Source of the DNA: JBFMHP01 sp964557295
GTDB taxonomy: Bacteria; Pseudomonadota; Gammaproteobacteria; RBG-16-57-12
Reading direction: 5' to 3'
DNA: 64,000 nucleotides
Assembly: GCA_964557295.1 (NCBI GenBank)
Contig: CAZKZP010000014.1
Location: 1-64,000 of the forward strand
Shown here in pieces: positions 43,945 through 52,951 of the stretch. Every line of letters starts with the position of its first letter. The first letter of the stretch is position 1. Both the position numbers and the translations under genes were made by a program. Under the pieces are notes generated by a model, which worked only from the letters and a program-made list of their open reading frames with translations, was not told the origin of the DNA and ran no database searches.

Positions 43945-44869
43945 CGCGCAGATCCCTCCCGGTGAGTTTCAGGAATACGTCCTCCAAGTTGGCGTGCCGT
44001 GACAGATATTCCAGCCCGGGCCGCTGTTGCAGCGCCTCGCGCACGCGGCGGTCATCTTGCAGGTAACAGAACACGGTCTCGCCGACTTGCTCGATGCGGC
44101 CCAGATCACGCTCCAGTCCCTGCGCCCATTCCGGCGCCCCGTCTCCGTGCACCTCGACCACCACCGGCTCGATGTGCTGCGCGATCAAGGCGCGCGGGCT
44201 GTCCACCGCCAGGATGCGCCCGGCGTCCATGATGGCGATGCGATCGCACAGGCGCTGCGCCTCTTCCATATAGTGCGTGGTGAGCAGCAGCGTCGTGCCG
44301 CGCGCGAGCAGCGAGCGCAGCCGCTGCCAGATGACATGCCGCGCCTGGGGATCGAGGCCGGTGGTCGGCTCGTCGAGCACCACCAGTTCCGGTTGATTGA
44401 CCAGGGCGCGCGCCAGGGTCAGCCGCCGCTGCATGCCGCCGGAGAGCTCCGGGATGCGGGCGTCGGCCTTGTGGGTGAGGTTGGCGTAGGCGAGCAGATC
44501 GTCGATGCGCCCGGCCATGGTCTTCGTGGAGATGCCGAAATAGCGGGCGTAGCACAGCAGGTTTTCCCGGACGGTGAAATCCGGATCGAGATTGTCGTGC
44601 TGCGGCACCAAGCCCACCTTGGCGCGCATCGCGCGCGCCTGCGCCGGGATCTCGTAGCCCAGCACGCTGAGCTCGCCGCCGCTCGGCGTGATGCTGCCCA
44701 TCAACATGCGCAGCGTCGTGGTCTTGCCCGCGCCGTTCGGTCCGAGCAGGCCGAAACATTCGCCGGGATACACGGCCAGATCGACGCCGTCGACCACGGC
44801 GGTCGCGCCGTAATATTTGACCAGGCCGCGGGCGCTGATCAGCGGTTTTTTCGTATCAGACGAATGCAT
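43937..44869 (-). CDS. ABC transporter ATP-binding protein (NodI/CcmA-like)
   Basis: 310 residues from the ATG at 44869, which overlaps the upstream hydrolase stop (TAATG). Walker A LGPNGAGKTTTLRML, signature LSGGMQRRLTLARAL, Walker B LVVLDEPTTGLDP, H-loop TTHYMEEA, and a C-terminal regulatory extension typical of ABC-2 ATPases. Energises the permease encoded downstream. Confidence 0.93.
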   Translation of the reverse strand: MHSSDTKKPLISARGLVKYYGATAVVDGVDLAVYPGECFGLLGPNGAGKTTTLRMLMGSITPSGGELSVLGYEIPAQARAMRAKVGLVPQHDNLDPDFTVRENLLCYARYFGISTKTMAGRIDDLLAYANLTHKADARIPELSGGMQRRLTLARALVNQPELVVLDEPTTGLDPQARHVIWQRLRSLLARGTTLLLTTHYMEEAQRLCDRIAIMDAGRILAVDSPRALIAQHIEPVVVEVHGDGAPEWAQGLERDLGRIEQVGETVFCYLQDDRRVREALQQRPGLEYLSRHANLEDVFLKLTGRDLRDA

Positions 44870-45531
44870 TAATGGCCCCATTCCGCCGTGATGAGATCTC
44901 GCAGCTGATTCAGTTTGCCGTGAAAGAAATGATCGGCGTCTTCCATCCAGTGTAGTGCGGGCGGGATGCGCTGCGCCTCGGTCCAGCGCCGGACGGCCGG
45001 CGCGTCGATGATCTCGTCGCGCCCGCCTTGGATCACCAGGGTCGGCACATGCAGCTCGCCGACCAGGCGGAAATCGAACATGCTCACCGGGGGCGCGACC
45101 AGCAGCAGCCGGTCCACATTGGCCTCGACGTGAGCGCGGGCGGCGACGAAGGCGCCGAAGGAAAACCCCGCCAGCCACACCGGCGCCTGGCCGTTGCGCT
45201 GCGCAAACCAGTCGATCACGGTGAGCAGATCGTCGCACTCGCCATGCCCGTGATCGAAGCACCCCTCGCTCCTGCCCACGCCGCGAAAGTTGAAGCGCAG
45301 CGCCGGCAACCCCAAGCCGACCAGCGTGGCTGCCAGGATATGCACCACCTTGTTGGCCATGCTGCCGCCGTACAGGGGATGCGGATGGCAGACGACGGCG
45401 ATCGGCTGGCCGGTGCGGTAATCCGCCGGATATTTCACCAGCGCCTCGATGGAGCCGGCGGCACCGGGGATCAGTTGTTCGCCGGAATAGCGCTCGGCCT
45501 CCTGCCCGTCGTAGAGATGCCGCGCAGTCAT
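44869..45531 (-). CDS. alpha/beta hydrolase (dienelactone hydrolase-like)
   Basis: 220 residues from the ATG at 45531. VCHPHPLYGGSM oxyanion region, LRFNFRGVGRSEG, nucleophile elbow AGFSFGAF (Ser), acid Asp in QGGRDEIID, and catalytic His in DADHFF. Likely a cytosolic esterase; substrate unknown. Coupled to the ABC ATPase downstream and to the ferredoxin gene upstream. Confidence 0.88.
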   Translation of the reverse strand: MTARHLYDGQEAERYSGEQLIPGAAGSIEALVKYPADYRTGQPIAVVCHPHPLYGGSMANKVVHILAATLVGLGLPALRFNFRGVGRSEGCFDHGHGECDDLLTVIDWFAQRNGQAPVWLAGFSFGAFVAARAHVEANVDRLLLVAPPVSMFDFRLVGELHVPTLVIQGGRDEIIDAPAVRRWTEAQRIPPALHWMEDADHFFHGKLNQLRDLITAEWGH

Positions 45532-45532
45532 G

Positions 45533-45847
45533 CTAGATGCGCAGGCGCTCGACGACCTCGCCCTGCTGCAAATGCCGCGTGATGATCTCGTCGATATCGG
45601 CCCGGTCGATGTAGGTGTACCACACGCCCTCGGGATAGACCGCGATGACCGGCCCCTCGTTGCAGCGATCCATGCAGCCGGCGTTGTTGATGCGCACGCA
45701 GCCCTTGCCGGACAGGCCCAGCTCCTTGATGCGCTGCTTGGCGTAATCGCGCATCGCCTGCGCGCCCTTGTCTTGGCAGCAGGCCGTGCCGTCGGTGCGC
45801 TGATGGGTGCAGAAAAACACGTGGTAACGGTAATAACTCTCGGACAT
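45533..45847 (-). CDS. thioredoxin-like [2Fe-2S] ferredoxin
   Basis: 104 residues with four ligand cysteines in FFCTHQ...ACCQ..., GCVRINNAGCMDRCNEGP. Matches the (2Fe-2S) shethna-type family related to NuoE. Small cytosolic electron carrier or regulator. First gene of the minus-strand set running to the ABC permease; divergent from the GlcF-like gene. Confidence 0.88.
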   Translation of the reverse strand: MSESYYRYHVFFCTHQRTDGTACCQDKGAQAMRDYAKQRIKELGLSGKGCVRINNAGCMDRCNEGPVIAVYPEGVWYTYIDRADIDEIITRHLQQGEVVERLRI

Positions 45848-45961
45848 AACGGCCTCTTAAATTCACTGCGTCGCCGCGGCAACTCGGTTAAAATGCTGCG
45901 ATGGTATAGAAAGTCGCGCCTCCCGCGCACACCTCGATCCCTGCCGCCCAATTCTGACCGA

Positions 45962-47227
45962 ATGACCGACGCTCCGCATCAAAAACAGCACGCCGACACT
46001 CAAGCCCTGCTCAAGGCGGCGGACCAGTGCGTGATGTGCGGCATGTGCCTGCCGGCCTGCCCCACGTATCAACTGACGCTCAACGAGGCCGAATCCCCGC
46101 GCGGACGCATCTCGCTGATCCAAGCCCTGCTGCGCCACAAGCTGGCGCTGGATGAAACGCTCGGCCAGCATCTCGACAGCTGTCTGACCTGCCGCGCCTG
46201 CGAGGCGATCTGCCCCTCCGGCGTGCCGTATGGACGGCTGATCGACGGCGTGCGCATCATCCAGCGTGAAGCGAGCAAGAAACCGGACTGGCGCATGGAA
46301 AAACTGTTGGAGACCACCGCCGCGCCCGAGAAACTGCGCGCCGCCGGCAAGATGCTGCGCCTGGCGCAGTGGAGTGGCGCCGACAAACTGCTCCGCGCCG
46401 GGCTCAGCCTGGCGGGCAAGGAGGATCTCTGGCAGGAAATGATTCCAGCGCGCCTGCCGGCCCATCAGCCTTGGGACGGCGTTTATCCCGCCCAAGGCGC
46501 GAAACAAGGGACGGTCGCCCTGTTCACCGGCTGCATCGCCGACCTGGTCGATCAGCAGACGTTGCGCGACACCCTCACCTTGCTCACCCGCTGCGGCTAC
46601 GAGGTGATCGTTCCCAAGGCGCAGACCTGTTGCGGCGCCCTGCACACCCACGCCGGCGATATCGAACGCGGGCGCCAGCTGGCCGCGCAAAACCTCGCGG
46701 CCTTCGATCCGGGCACGGTCGATGCGATCGTCTTCGCCGCCACCGGCTGTGGCGCGCATCTGGTCGACTACGGGCGCTTCGAGCCGGACGATGCGCGCGC
46801 CCGCGCCTTCGCCGCCAAGACCATCGACGCCATGGCCTTTCTCCAGCAACATGGCCTGACAGAATTGACGTTCAAGCCCCTGCCCAGGCGCATCGCCATC
46901 CATACCCCGTGCACGCAGCGCAACGCGCTCAAACAAGCCCAGCTGCCGTTCACACTGCTCGCGCGCATCCCCGAAGCGGAGCTCATCGCCCTGCCCGGCA
47001 ACGAGGTCTGCTGCGGCGCCGCCGGCAGCTACATGCTGGAACATCCGCAAACGGCCAACGCGCTGCGCGCGCAAAAACTCCAGGCGCTGGCCGCCACCGC
47101 GCCCGACCTCCTGGTCACCAGCAACATCGGTTGTGGCCTGCACTTGCAGGCCGGGCTGACGCAGCAAGGCCGCGAGTTGGAGATCCTCCACCCGCTCAGC
47201 TTGCTGGCCCGGCAGTTATCGTCTTAA
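45962..47227 (+). CDS. glcF: glycolate oxidase iron-sulfur subunit-like protein
   Basis: 421 residues from the ATG at 45962. Two 4Fe-4S motifs, CVMCGMCLPACP and CLTCRACEAICPSG (residues about 22 and 76), are followed by two CCG domains (ETCCGALHTHAG-like and EVCCGAAGSYML). These domains pass electrons from a flavin dehydrogenase to quinone. No glcD/glcE is nearby, so it could serve another 2-hydroxyacid dehydrogenase. Confidence 0.87.
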   Translation: MTDAPHQKQHADTQALLKAADQCVMCGMCLPACPTYQLTLNEAESPRGRISLIQALLRHKLALDETLGQHLDSCLTCRACEAICPSGVPYGRLIDGVRIIQREASKKPDWRMEKLLETTAAPEKLRAAGKMLRLAQWSGADKLLRAGLSLAGKEDLWQEMIPARLPAHQPWDGVYPAQGAKQGTVALFTGCIADLVDQQTLRDTLTLLTRCGYEVIVPKAQTCCGALHTHAGDIERGRQLAAQNLAAFDPGTVDAIVFAATGCGAHLVDYGRFEPDDARARAFAAKTIDAMAFLQQHGLTELTFKPLPRRIAIHTPCTQRNALKQAQLPFTLLARIPEAELIALPGNEVCCGAAGSYMLEHPQTANALRAQKLQALAATAPDLLVTSNIGCGLHLQAGLTQQGRELEILHPLSLLARQLSS

Positions 47228-47262
47228 ATTGCATTTTCAACACCGCTCATAAGGTCGCCGTC

Positions 47263-47910
47263 ATGCACACCAAAAGACAATACTCACCGCTGGATCACCT
47301 CCTCGGCACCGTGGACATCGGCCTGCGCACCGTGCTGGGCGCCCCGAAGCTCACCGAACGCCCCAATCCCGCCACCGGCATCGACGACGGCGCGCTGAGC
47401 GAGCAGGAGCGTGCACTGGCCGGACGGCTGATGCGCATCAATCACGCGGGGGAGGTCTCGGCGCAAGGCCTGTATGCGGGCCAAGCCTTGACGGCCCAGC
47501 TGCCGCAGATCCGCGACAAGATGGAGCGCGCCGCGCTAGAGGAAAACGATCATCTGGAATGGTGCGAGACCCGCGCCAAGGAGCTCGGCACCCACGTCAG
47601 CTACCTCAACCCGGTCTGGTATCTCGGCTCGCTGGCCATCGGCGCCACGGCGGGCTTGATCGGCGACAAATGGAGCCTGGGATTCGTGGTCGAGACGGAA
47701 AAACAGGTGGTGCGCCACCTCGACGAGCATTTAAGCCGCTTGTCGCCGGAGGATCACCGCAGCCGCGCCATCCTCGAACAGATGAAGGTCGACGAGGCCC
47801 ATCACGCCACCACCGCGCTGCACGCCGGGGGCGCGGCGCTTCCCGCCCCGGTCAAGCTCATGATGAAACTCACCTCCAAGGTGATGACCAAGACCGCGTA
47901 TTGGGTTTAA
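47263..47910 (+). CDS. coq7: demethoxyubiquinone hydroxylase Coq7
   Basis: 215 residues with the di-iron ligand motifs RMRINHAGEVSAQGLYAGQ-type, EENDHLEWC and EAHHA. Carries out the last ring hydroxylation of ubiquinone synthesis with O2. Its presence shows a ubiquinone-using, at least facultatively aerobic organism. It follows the GlcF-like gene in the same direction. Confidence 0.96.
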   Translation: MHTKRQYSPLDHLLGTVDIGLRTVLGAPKLTERPNPATGIDDGALSEQERALAGRLMRINHAGEVSAQGLYAGQALTAQLPQIRDKMERAALEENDHLEWCETRAKELGTHVSYLNPVWYLGSLAIGATAGLIGDKWSLGFVVETEKQVVRHLDEHLSRLSPEDHRSRAILEQMKVDEAHHATTALHAGGAALPAPVKLMMKLTSKVMTKTAYWV

Positions 47911-48079
47911 GCCTTAAACCGCTCGACCCATTCCTTGCTGGTTTCGAGCGCGCCGGCCGACGCTTTGAGGAGGATTCCACCTGCACGGTAAACTGGTGCT
48001 GGCGTGCGTCTTGCGCCGCCTTACTGCTCGGCGCCATCCTATGTGAATTTCCCTTGCAGAATGAAGGCGTGACGATTGC

Positions 48080-48757
48080 TTACGGGCAGACGATCTCGGC
48101 AAAGCTGCCCACTTGCGGATGCGCGGCCGCGCGGTCGGGGCGGGTATCACGCACCAGCCAGCAGGTGGCGAACCCGGCCGTCTTGGCGGCATCGAGCTCT
48201 TCCTTGATATCCGATAGAAACAGGATGGCGTCGGGTGGCAATGCCAGTTCGGCCGCGATCCGGCGATAGGAATCCACCTCTCGCTTGCCGCCGACGGTGG
48301 TATCGAAATAGCCGTGAAACATCGGCGTGAGGTCGCCGTATTCGGTGTGCGCGAACAGCAATTGTTGCGCCTTCACCGAACCGGAGGAATACACATACAG
48401 CCGCAGGCCCATGGCCGACCACTCGCACAGGCGGCTGTAGGCATCGGGATAGATGTGCCCTTGATAGTCACCGTTGCGATAGCCCGTCTCCCACAACATG
48501 CCCTGCAGGGCCTTGAGCGGGGTGATCTTGCGGTCTTGGTCGATCCATTCGATCAGTTGGGCGATGGCTTGATCGATCGCGAGCGCCTTGCCGGCCTCGC
48601 GGGAGACGGCCTCCAACTGGGCCTGCACCTGGGGATCATTGGCGTGCGCGCGCACGAAGCTGGCGATGTGCGCGCGGGCATAGGGGAACAACACCTCGTG
48701 GACAAAGGAGATCGACGAGGTGGTGCCCTCGATGTCGGTGACGATGGCCTGGATCAT
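48080..48757 (-). CDS. mtnC: enolase-phosphatase E1
   Basis: 225 residues from the ATG at 48757, overlapping mtnD (ATGA). HAD motifs: IVTDIEGTTSS (motif I), YVYSSGSVKAQ (motif II), GGKREVDSYRRI and FLSDIKEELDAA. Converts diketo-methylthiopentyl-1-phosphate to acireductone in methionine salvage. Confidence 0.95.
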   Translation of the reverse strand: MIQAIVTDIEGTTSSISFVHEVLFPYARAHIASFVRAHANDPQVQAQLEAVSREAGKALAIDQAIAQLIEWIDQDRKITPLKALQGMLWETGYRNGDYQGHIYPDAYSRLCEWSAMGLRLYVYSSGSVKAQQLLFAHTEYGDLTPMFHGYFDTTVGGKREVDSYRRIAAELALPPDAILFLSDIKEELDAAKTAGFATCWLVRDTRPDRAAAHPQVGSFAEIVCP

Positions 48758-49314
48758 GCGAACTGGCGCTGGAACTGCTCGAAGCTCGGGAAGCGCGCGG
48801 CGATCGGGTTTTCCGTGTACTTGGCCACCCAGCCCTCGGGCGTGGTGAACAAGCGGATGCACTTGAAGCTCGGCTCCTCGCCCATGTCGAACCAGTGCGG
48901 GGTGTTGTCCGGCACGCTGATCAGATCGCCGGCCTCGCACAGCAGCCCGTAGACCTTGGCGCCGGCGTGGATGTAGAACAGGCCTTGGCCGTCGACGAAG
49001 AAGCGCACCTCGAAATCGGTGTGGATGTGCTCGCTCAAGAATTTATTGCGCAGCGCCGCGCGGTCCGGATGGTCCGGGCGCAGGGCGATGACATCGACCG
49101 ACTGGAAATCGTAGGCCTGCATCAGCCGGTCGACATCGCGGCGGTAGGCCGCGAGCACCTGTTCCTGGGAGGGTGCGTCACCCAATTCCTGGGTGGCCTC
49201 CCAGCGCTCGAAACGCACGCCCAAAGGCTCCAGGCGCGCGGCGATCAACTCATCATCATTGATCACCTCGGCCGGTGTGCCGCCCTTTTCGGAATAGATC
49301 GCCAGGATAGTCAT
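48754..49314 (-). CDS. mtnD: acireductone dioxygenase
   Basis: 186 residues, cupin metal ligands in EHIHTDFEVRFFVDG and DLISVPDNTPHWFD. Produces the keto acid precursor of methionine. mtnB, expected in the same set, is not in the window. Lies 60 bp from speD on the same strand; polyamine synthesis makes the methylthioadenosine that this pathway recycles. Confidence 0.95.
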   Translation of the reverse strand: MTILAIYSEKGGTPAEVINDDELIAARLEPLGVRFERWEATQELGDAPSQEQVLAAYRRDVDRLMQAYDFQSVDVIALRPDHPDRAALRNKFLSEHIHTDFEVRFFVDGQGLFYIHAGAKVYGLLCEAGDLISVPDNTPHWFDMGEEPSFKCIRLFTTPEGWVAKYTENPIAARFPSFEQFQRQFA

Positions 49315-49374
49315 GTCGCAGTCCTCCTCGTGGCCAAATATGGATGATGAGCGTATGCCCGGTCCGCCCGCGCG

Positions 49375-50178
49375 TTAGTCCGGCATCTTGGTGATGTTCT
49401 GTCCGTAGAAGATCTCGAGCATCTCGCGCTTGAGATTCTTCCGGATGCGCTGCATCTCGGTCTTGGAATAATCGCTCTCCGTCGAGCCGAAGAGATAGTT
49501 ATCGATGTCCAGCTTCTTGAGCATCATCTTGGTATGGAAGATGTTCTCCTGATAGACGTTGACATCGATCATCTCGTAGAGCTCCTGGGTATCCTTGGCG
49601 ATGAAGTTCTGGATCGAGTTGATCTTGTGGTCGATGAAGTGCTTCTTGCCGGTGATGTCGCGCGTGAAACCGCGCACGCGGTAGTCCATGGTCACGATAT
49701 CGGAATCGAAGCTGTGGATCAGGTAGTTCAAGGCGCGCAGCGGCGAGATCCGGCCGCAGGTCGACACATCGATATCAGCGCGGAAGGTGCTGATGCCCTT
49801 TTCCGGATCGGGATGGGTCTCGGGATAGGTGTGCACCGTGATGTGGCTCTTGTCGAGATGGGCGACGACGTAATCCGGCAGCGGTCCCGGCTGCTCGACA
49901 TCGGAGACCTCCGGCACGATGGGCTCCTCGGAGATCAGCATGGTGACCGAGGCGCCTTGCGGATCGTAGTCCTGGCGCGCGATGTTCAGGATGTTGGCGC
50001 CGATGATATTGGCCACGTCGGTGAGGATATTGGTCAGACGCTCGGCGTTGTATTCCTCGTCGATATATTCGATATACGCCTGGCGCTCGGCGGCGGTGTT
50101 GGCATAGCAAATATCATAAATATTGAAGCTCAGGGTCTTGGTCAGATTGTTGAACCCATGGAGCTTCAATTTCTTCAT
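49375..50178 (-). CDS. speD: S-adenosylmethionine decarboxylase proenzyme, E. coli type
   Basis: 267 residues, close to E. coli SpeD from MKKLKLHGFNNLTKTLSFNIYD onward. The self-cleavage site that forms the pyruvoyl group is the Lys-Ser bond in HLDKSHITVHTYPE. Supplies decarboxylated SAM for spermidine. Start ATG at 50178; an upstream ATG adds three residues. Confidence 0.97.
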   Translation of the reverse strand: MKKLKLHGFNNLTKTLSFNIYDICYANTAAERQAYIEYIDEEYNAERLTNILTDVANIIGANILNIARQDYDPQGASVTMLISEEPIVPEVSDVEQPGPLPDYVVAHLDKSHITVHTYPETHPDPEKGISTFRADIDVSTCGRISPLRALNYLIHSFDSDIVTMDYRVRGFTRDITGKKHFIDHKINSIQNFIAKDTQELYEMIDVNVYQENIFHTKMMLKKLDIDNYLFGSTESDYSKTEMQRIRKNLKREMLEIFYGQNITKMPD

Positions 50179-50272
50179 CGATCTCATTACTGCCCTACCC
50201 TCTCAAGAATGTGGACCCACACCGAACCCCCGCCAGCCGGGGGCGGGTATTATGCCTTATTTTTAGCCAAGC

Positions 50273-50420
50273 AACCTCTGATTTTAGAAGGCCCCGGCGG
50301 CACAGGGCGGTGCCGCCATTTTCGCCGGCGATAAGCCATTGAAAATGAAGGAAAGCAACAATGTCGTTTTCGTCTTCCCTGCCCTGAAAATTCCCGGGCG
50401 GGATGGTTCAGAGCTTCGCC
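50273..50420. repeat. dispersed ~150-bp repeat, copy 2
   Basis: Partner of the element at 12703-12850, with the same order of conserved blocks. Its hairpin GGCGGCAC-AGGGC-GGTGCCGCC (about 50296-50317) is stronger than in copy 1. The ends GCAACCTCTGA and GCGAAGCTCTGA (opposite strand) form imperfect terminal inverted repeats. The right end reaches the last codons of the VOC gene. Confidence 0.6.
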
Positions 50421-50815
50421 AAAGGTGGATGGTAAATCATCTGCACCGTGTTGCCATCGGGATCGAAGCAATAAAAGCTCACCGCCCCGTCGCGGTGCTG
50501 GCGCGGCCGGGTCTTCATCTTGACGCCATGCGCGATGAGAAAATCGTACCAGGCCTGCACATCGGCCGGGGTCTTCAGGATGAACCCCAGGTGATCCAGG
50601 CGCTGGAATCCCGCGTCCTGAACCTCGCCGCTCACCCGGTGCAGGGCCAGGTTGTCATGGCCGGAGGTCAGATAGACATTGTCGGCGTCCGGCTGCCATT
50701 CCAGCGTCATGCCGAGGAGTTCGCCGTAGAAATGCCGGCAGGCGTCGAATTGCCGCACGAACAGGGCGATGTGGCGCATGCCTGCGGTGGGATTGGGCCG
50801 TTGCATCTGCATCAC
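50408..50815 (-). CDS. VOC family (glyoxalase-like) metalloprotein
   Basis: 135 residues, two beta-alpha-beta-beta-beta modules. Likely metal ligands are His in MRHIALFV, Glu/His in the DHLGFIL strand and the final strand VQMIYH. Resembles lactoylglutathione lyase and related isomerases or dioxygenases; exact reaction unknown. It overlaps the OsmC gene by four bases. Confidence 0.85.
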   Translation of the reverse strand: MMQMQRPNPTAGMRHIALFVRQFDACRHFYGELLGMTLEWQPDADNVYLTSGHDNLALHRVSGEVQDAGFQRLDHLGFILKTPADVQAWYDFLIAHGVKMKTRPRQHRDGAVSFYCFDPDGNTVQMIYHPPLAKL

Positions 50816-51237
50816 GCCGTGGCCGTCTCGCGGATCTCGAAATCATGAGTGATCTGCGCGGTCTTGCCCAGCATGATCGAGGCCGAGCAGTACTTCTCGG
50901 CCGACAACTTCACCGCCCGCTCCACCTGTTTCTCGGACAACCCGGAACCGGTGACGATGAAATGAACGTGGATGCGCGTGAAGACCTTGGGCTCGGTCTC
51001 GGCGCGCTCGGCGGTCAGCTCCGCCACGCAATCGCTGACCGGCTGGCGCGCCTTTTTCAGGATGAGCACCACGTCGATGGACGAGCACCCCCCCATCCCG
51101 AGCAGCAGCAGCTCCATCGGCCGCACGCCGAGATTGCGGCCGCCGACCTCCGTCGAACCATCCATGACCACGGCGTGACCGCTGCCCGACTCGCCGACGA
51201 ACATCACATCCTGCACCCACTTGATTCGCGCCTTCAT
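50812..51237 (-). CDS. OsmC family peroxiredoxin-like protein
   Basis: 141 residues of the YhfA subtype. Two catalytic Cys lie in GMGGCSSIDVV and KYCSASIM, and the motif RPMELLLLG is present. Reduces organic hydroperoxides or, in YhfA, of unknown role. Divergent from crp across a 142-bp gap, the same neighbour relation (yhfA-crp) as in E. coli. Confidence 0.88.
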   Translation of the reverse strand: MKARIKWVQDVMFVGESGSGHAVVMDGSTEVGGRNLGVRPMELLLLGMGGCSSIDVVLILKKARQPVSDCVAELTAERAETEPKVFTRIHVHFIVTGSGLSEKQVERAVKLSAEKYCSASIMLGKTAQITHDFEIRETATA

Positions 51238-51379
51238 GTTTCCACCTGATCTATACTCACCCAGTCAAAGTTCGGATATGATAACTTATTCGCGGCACAG
51301 GCTCATTACTTCGCACAAAATCCCCCTTTTAGTTATATACTCAAACGAACGCATGCATACACATTAAGGTCGAACAACT

Positions 51380-52018
51380 ATGCCATTGATCAGGCCACCT
51401 CGCGACAACCCAGCAATCAGCCGTTTCCTGGAACACTGCCATCGTCGGAAATACCCCTCCAAGAGCCTCATCATCTACGCCGGTGATCATCCCGAGGTGT
51501 TGTACTACATCATCGAGGGCTCCGTGACCGTGCTGATCGAAGACGAAGACGGCCGCGAAATCGTCCTCGCCTATCTCAACGCGGGCGATTTTTTCGGTGA
51601 AATGGGGCTGTTCGACAAGGAAGCGCAAGGCCGCAGCGCCTGGATCCGCGCCCGTTCCGAATGCGAGGTGGCGGAAATCAGTTACGACAAATTCCGCCAG
51701 CTCTCGAAAGAGAATCCGGACATCCTGTTCGAGCTGGCCACCCAAATGGCCTTGCGCTTGCGCAACACCAGCCGCAAGGTCGGCCATCTGGCCTTCATGG
51801 ATGTCACCGGCCGCGTCGCCCGCACCCTGCTGGATCTGGCCAAGCAGCCTGACTCCATGACCCATCCCGACGGCATGCAGATCAAGATCACGCGCCAGGA
51901 ACTCGGGCGCATCGTGGGATGCTCCCGCGAAATGGTCGGCAAGGTGTTGAAGAATCTGGAAGAGCAGGGCTTGATTCAGGTCAGCGGTAAGACCATCGTC
52001 GTGCACGGGACGAGATGA
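51380..52018 (+). CDS. crp: cAMP receptor protein / Vfr-type regulator
   Basis: 212 residues. The cyclic nucleotide domain has the phosphate-binding cassette FFGEMGLFDKEAQGRSAWIRA, followed by the dimer helix and a helix-turn-helix ITRQELGRIVGCSREMVGKVLKNLEEQGLI with the RExxxR-type recognition helix. Global transcription factor controlling carbon and, in Vfr, virulence and motility. Upstream is a TATACT -10-like box near 51339-51344. Confidence 0.92.
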   Translation: MPLIRPPRDNPAISRFLEHCHRRKYPSKSLIIYAGDHPEVLYYIIEGSVTVLIEDEDGREIVLAYLNAGDFFGEMGLFDKEAQGRSAWIRARSECEVAEISYDKFRQLSKENPDILFELATQMALRLRNTSRKVGHLAFMDVTGRVARTLLDLAKQPDSMTHPDGMQIKITRQELGRIVGCSREMVGKVLKNLEEQGLIQVSGKTIVVHGTR

Positions 52019-52044
52019 GAACTGGGGGCTTCAAGAGTCTCTAA

Positions 52045-52108
52045 TCGCATGCTAAAGCATGCTCCTACATGCGCTGGTATTGTTGTAGGAGCCATCTTCA
52101 GATGGCGA
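52045..52108. repeat. REP inverted pair
   Basis: Two 25-nt REP units face each other: TGTAGGAGCATGCTTTAGCATGCGA on the minus strand (52045-52069), and TGTAGGAGC-CATCTTCAGATG-GCGA on the plus strand (52084-52108). The TGTAGGAGC head plus small hairpin is typical of pseudomonad and related gammaproteobacterial REPs. Sits between convergent crp and trpC, so it may act as a bidirectional transcript end. No RAYT gene in the window. Confidence 0.85.
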
Positions 52109-52132
52109 TGTTTTTGTACAGTCCCCTTAGCC

Positions 52133-52951
52133 TTAAAAAAACCCAAACAGCTCTGCCAGTTTCTCCCCCGGCTCGGCCGCGCGCATGAAGGCCTCGCCGA
52201 CCAGGAAGGCGTTGACCCGATGCTCGCGCATCAAGCTCACATCGGCCGGTGTCAGGATGCCGCTTTCCGTGACCACGATGCGATCCTTCGGAATCACGGG
52301 CAGCATATCCAACGTGGTATTCAAACTCACATCAAAGCTGCGCAGATCCCGATTATTGATCCCCACCAAGGGCAGCTTGAGCGGCAGCATGCGCTTCAGC
52401 TCTTCTCGATTGTGGACTTCCACCAGCACATCCATCTTCAGCCGCAAGGCCAATGTGGTTAGATCCCGCAGTTGCGCGTCATCGAGCGCGGCGGCGATCA
52501 GCAGGATGCAATCGGCGCCGATGGCGCGGGCCTCGTAGACCTGATAGGGATCGATGATGAAATCCTTGCGGATTACCGGCAGCCCGCAGGCCGCACGCGC
52601 CTGTTCGAGATACCGCTCGCTGCCTTGGAAAAAATCGGCGTCGGTGAGCACCGACAGGCATGCCGCCCCGGCCTGTTCATAGCTCCGGGCGATGGCGGCC
52701 GGATCGAAGTCCGCGCGGATCACCCCCTTGCTGGGCGAGGCCTTCTTGATCTCGGCGATCACCGCCGCGTGGCCGGCGGCCAGCTTGGCTTGGATCGCCG
52801 GCACAAAGCCGCGTGGCGCCGAGGCCTGCGCGGCACGCGCCGACAATTCAGCGATCGAAATCCGCTGACTGCGCTCGGCGATCTCCTCGATCTTGCGCTG
52901 GAGGATCTTTTTCAGGATGTCGGGGGTGTCGTGGGGCATCAAACTACTCAT
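52133..52951 (-). CDS. trpC: indole-3-glycerol phosphate synthase
   Basis: 272 residues, TIM barrel. AEIKKASPSKGVIRADFDP carries the catalytic Lys, with further landmarks LPVIRKDFIID and VGINNRDLRSFDV. Fourth step of tryptophan synthesis. Abuts trpD, with start and stop adjacent. Confidence 0.97.
   Translation of the reverse strand: MSSLMPHDTPDILKKILQRKIEEIAERSQRISIAELSARAAQASAPRGFVPAIQAKLAAGHAAVIAEIKKASPSKGVIRADFDPAAIARSYEQAGAACLSVLTDADFFQGSERYLEQARAACGLPVIRKDFIIDPYQVYEARAIGADCILLIAAALDDAQLRDLTTLALRLKMDVLVEVHNREELKRMLPLKLPLVGINNRDLRSFDVSLNTTLDMLPVIPKDRIVVTESGILTPADVSLMREHRVNAFLVGEAFMRAAEPGEKLAELFGFF

Noticed and set aside
45863..47191. 442-codon minus-strand open frame
   Set aside because: Antisense to the GlcF-like gene, which carries four clear Cys-rich motifs on the plus strand.
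47911..48010. Short minus-strand tail encoding ALETSKEWVERFKA before a stop
   Set aside because: Looks protein-like and could be the remnant of a gene end, but an in-frame stop lies just upstream and there is no start. Left as non-coding.
50250..50471. 73-codon minus-strand frame over repeat copy 2
   Set aside because: Composed of repeat DNA plus the antisense end of the VOC gene. No start signal and basic, low-complexity content.
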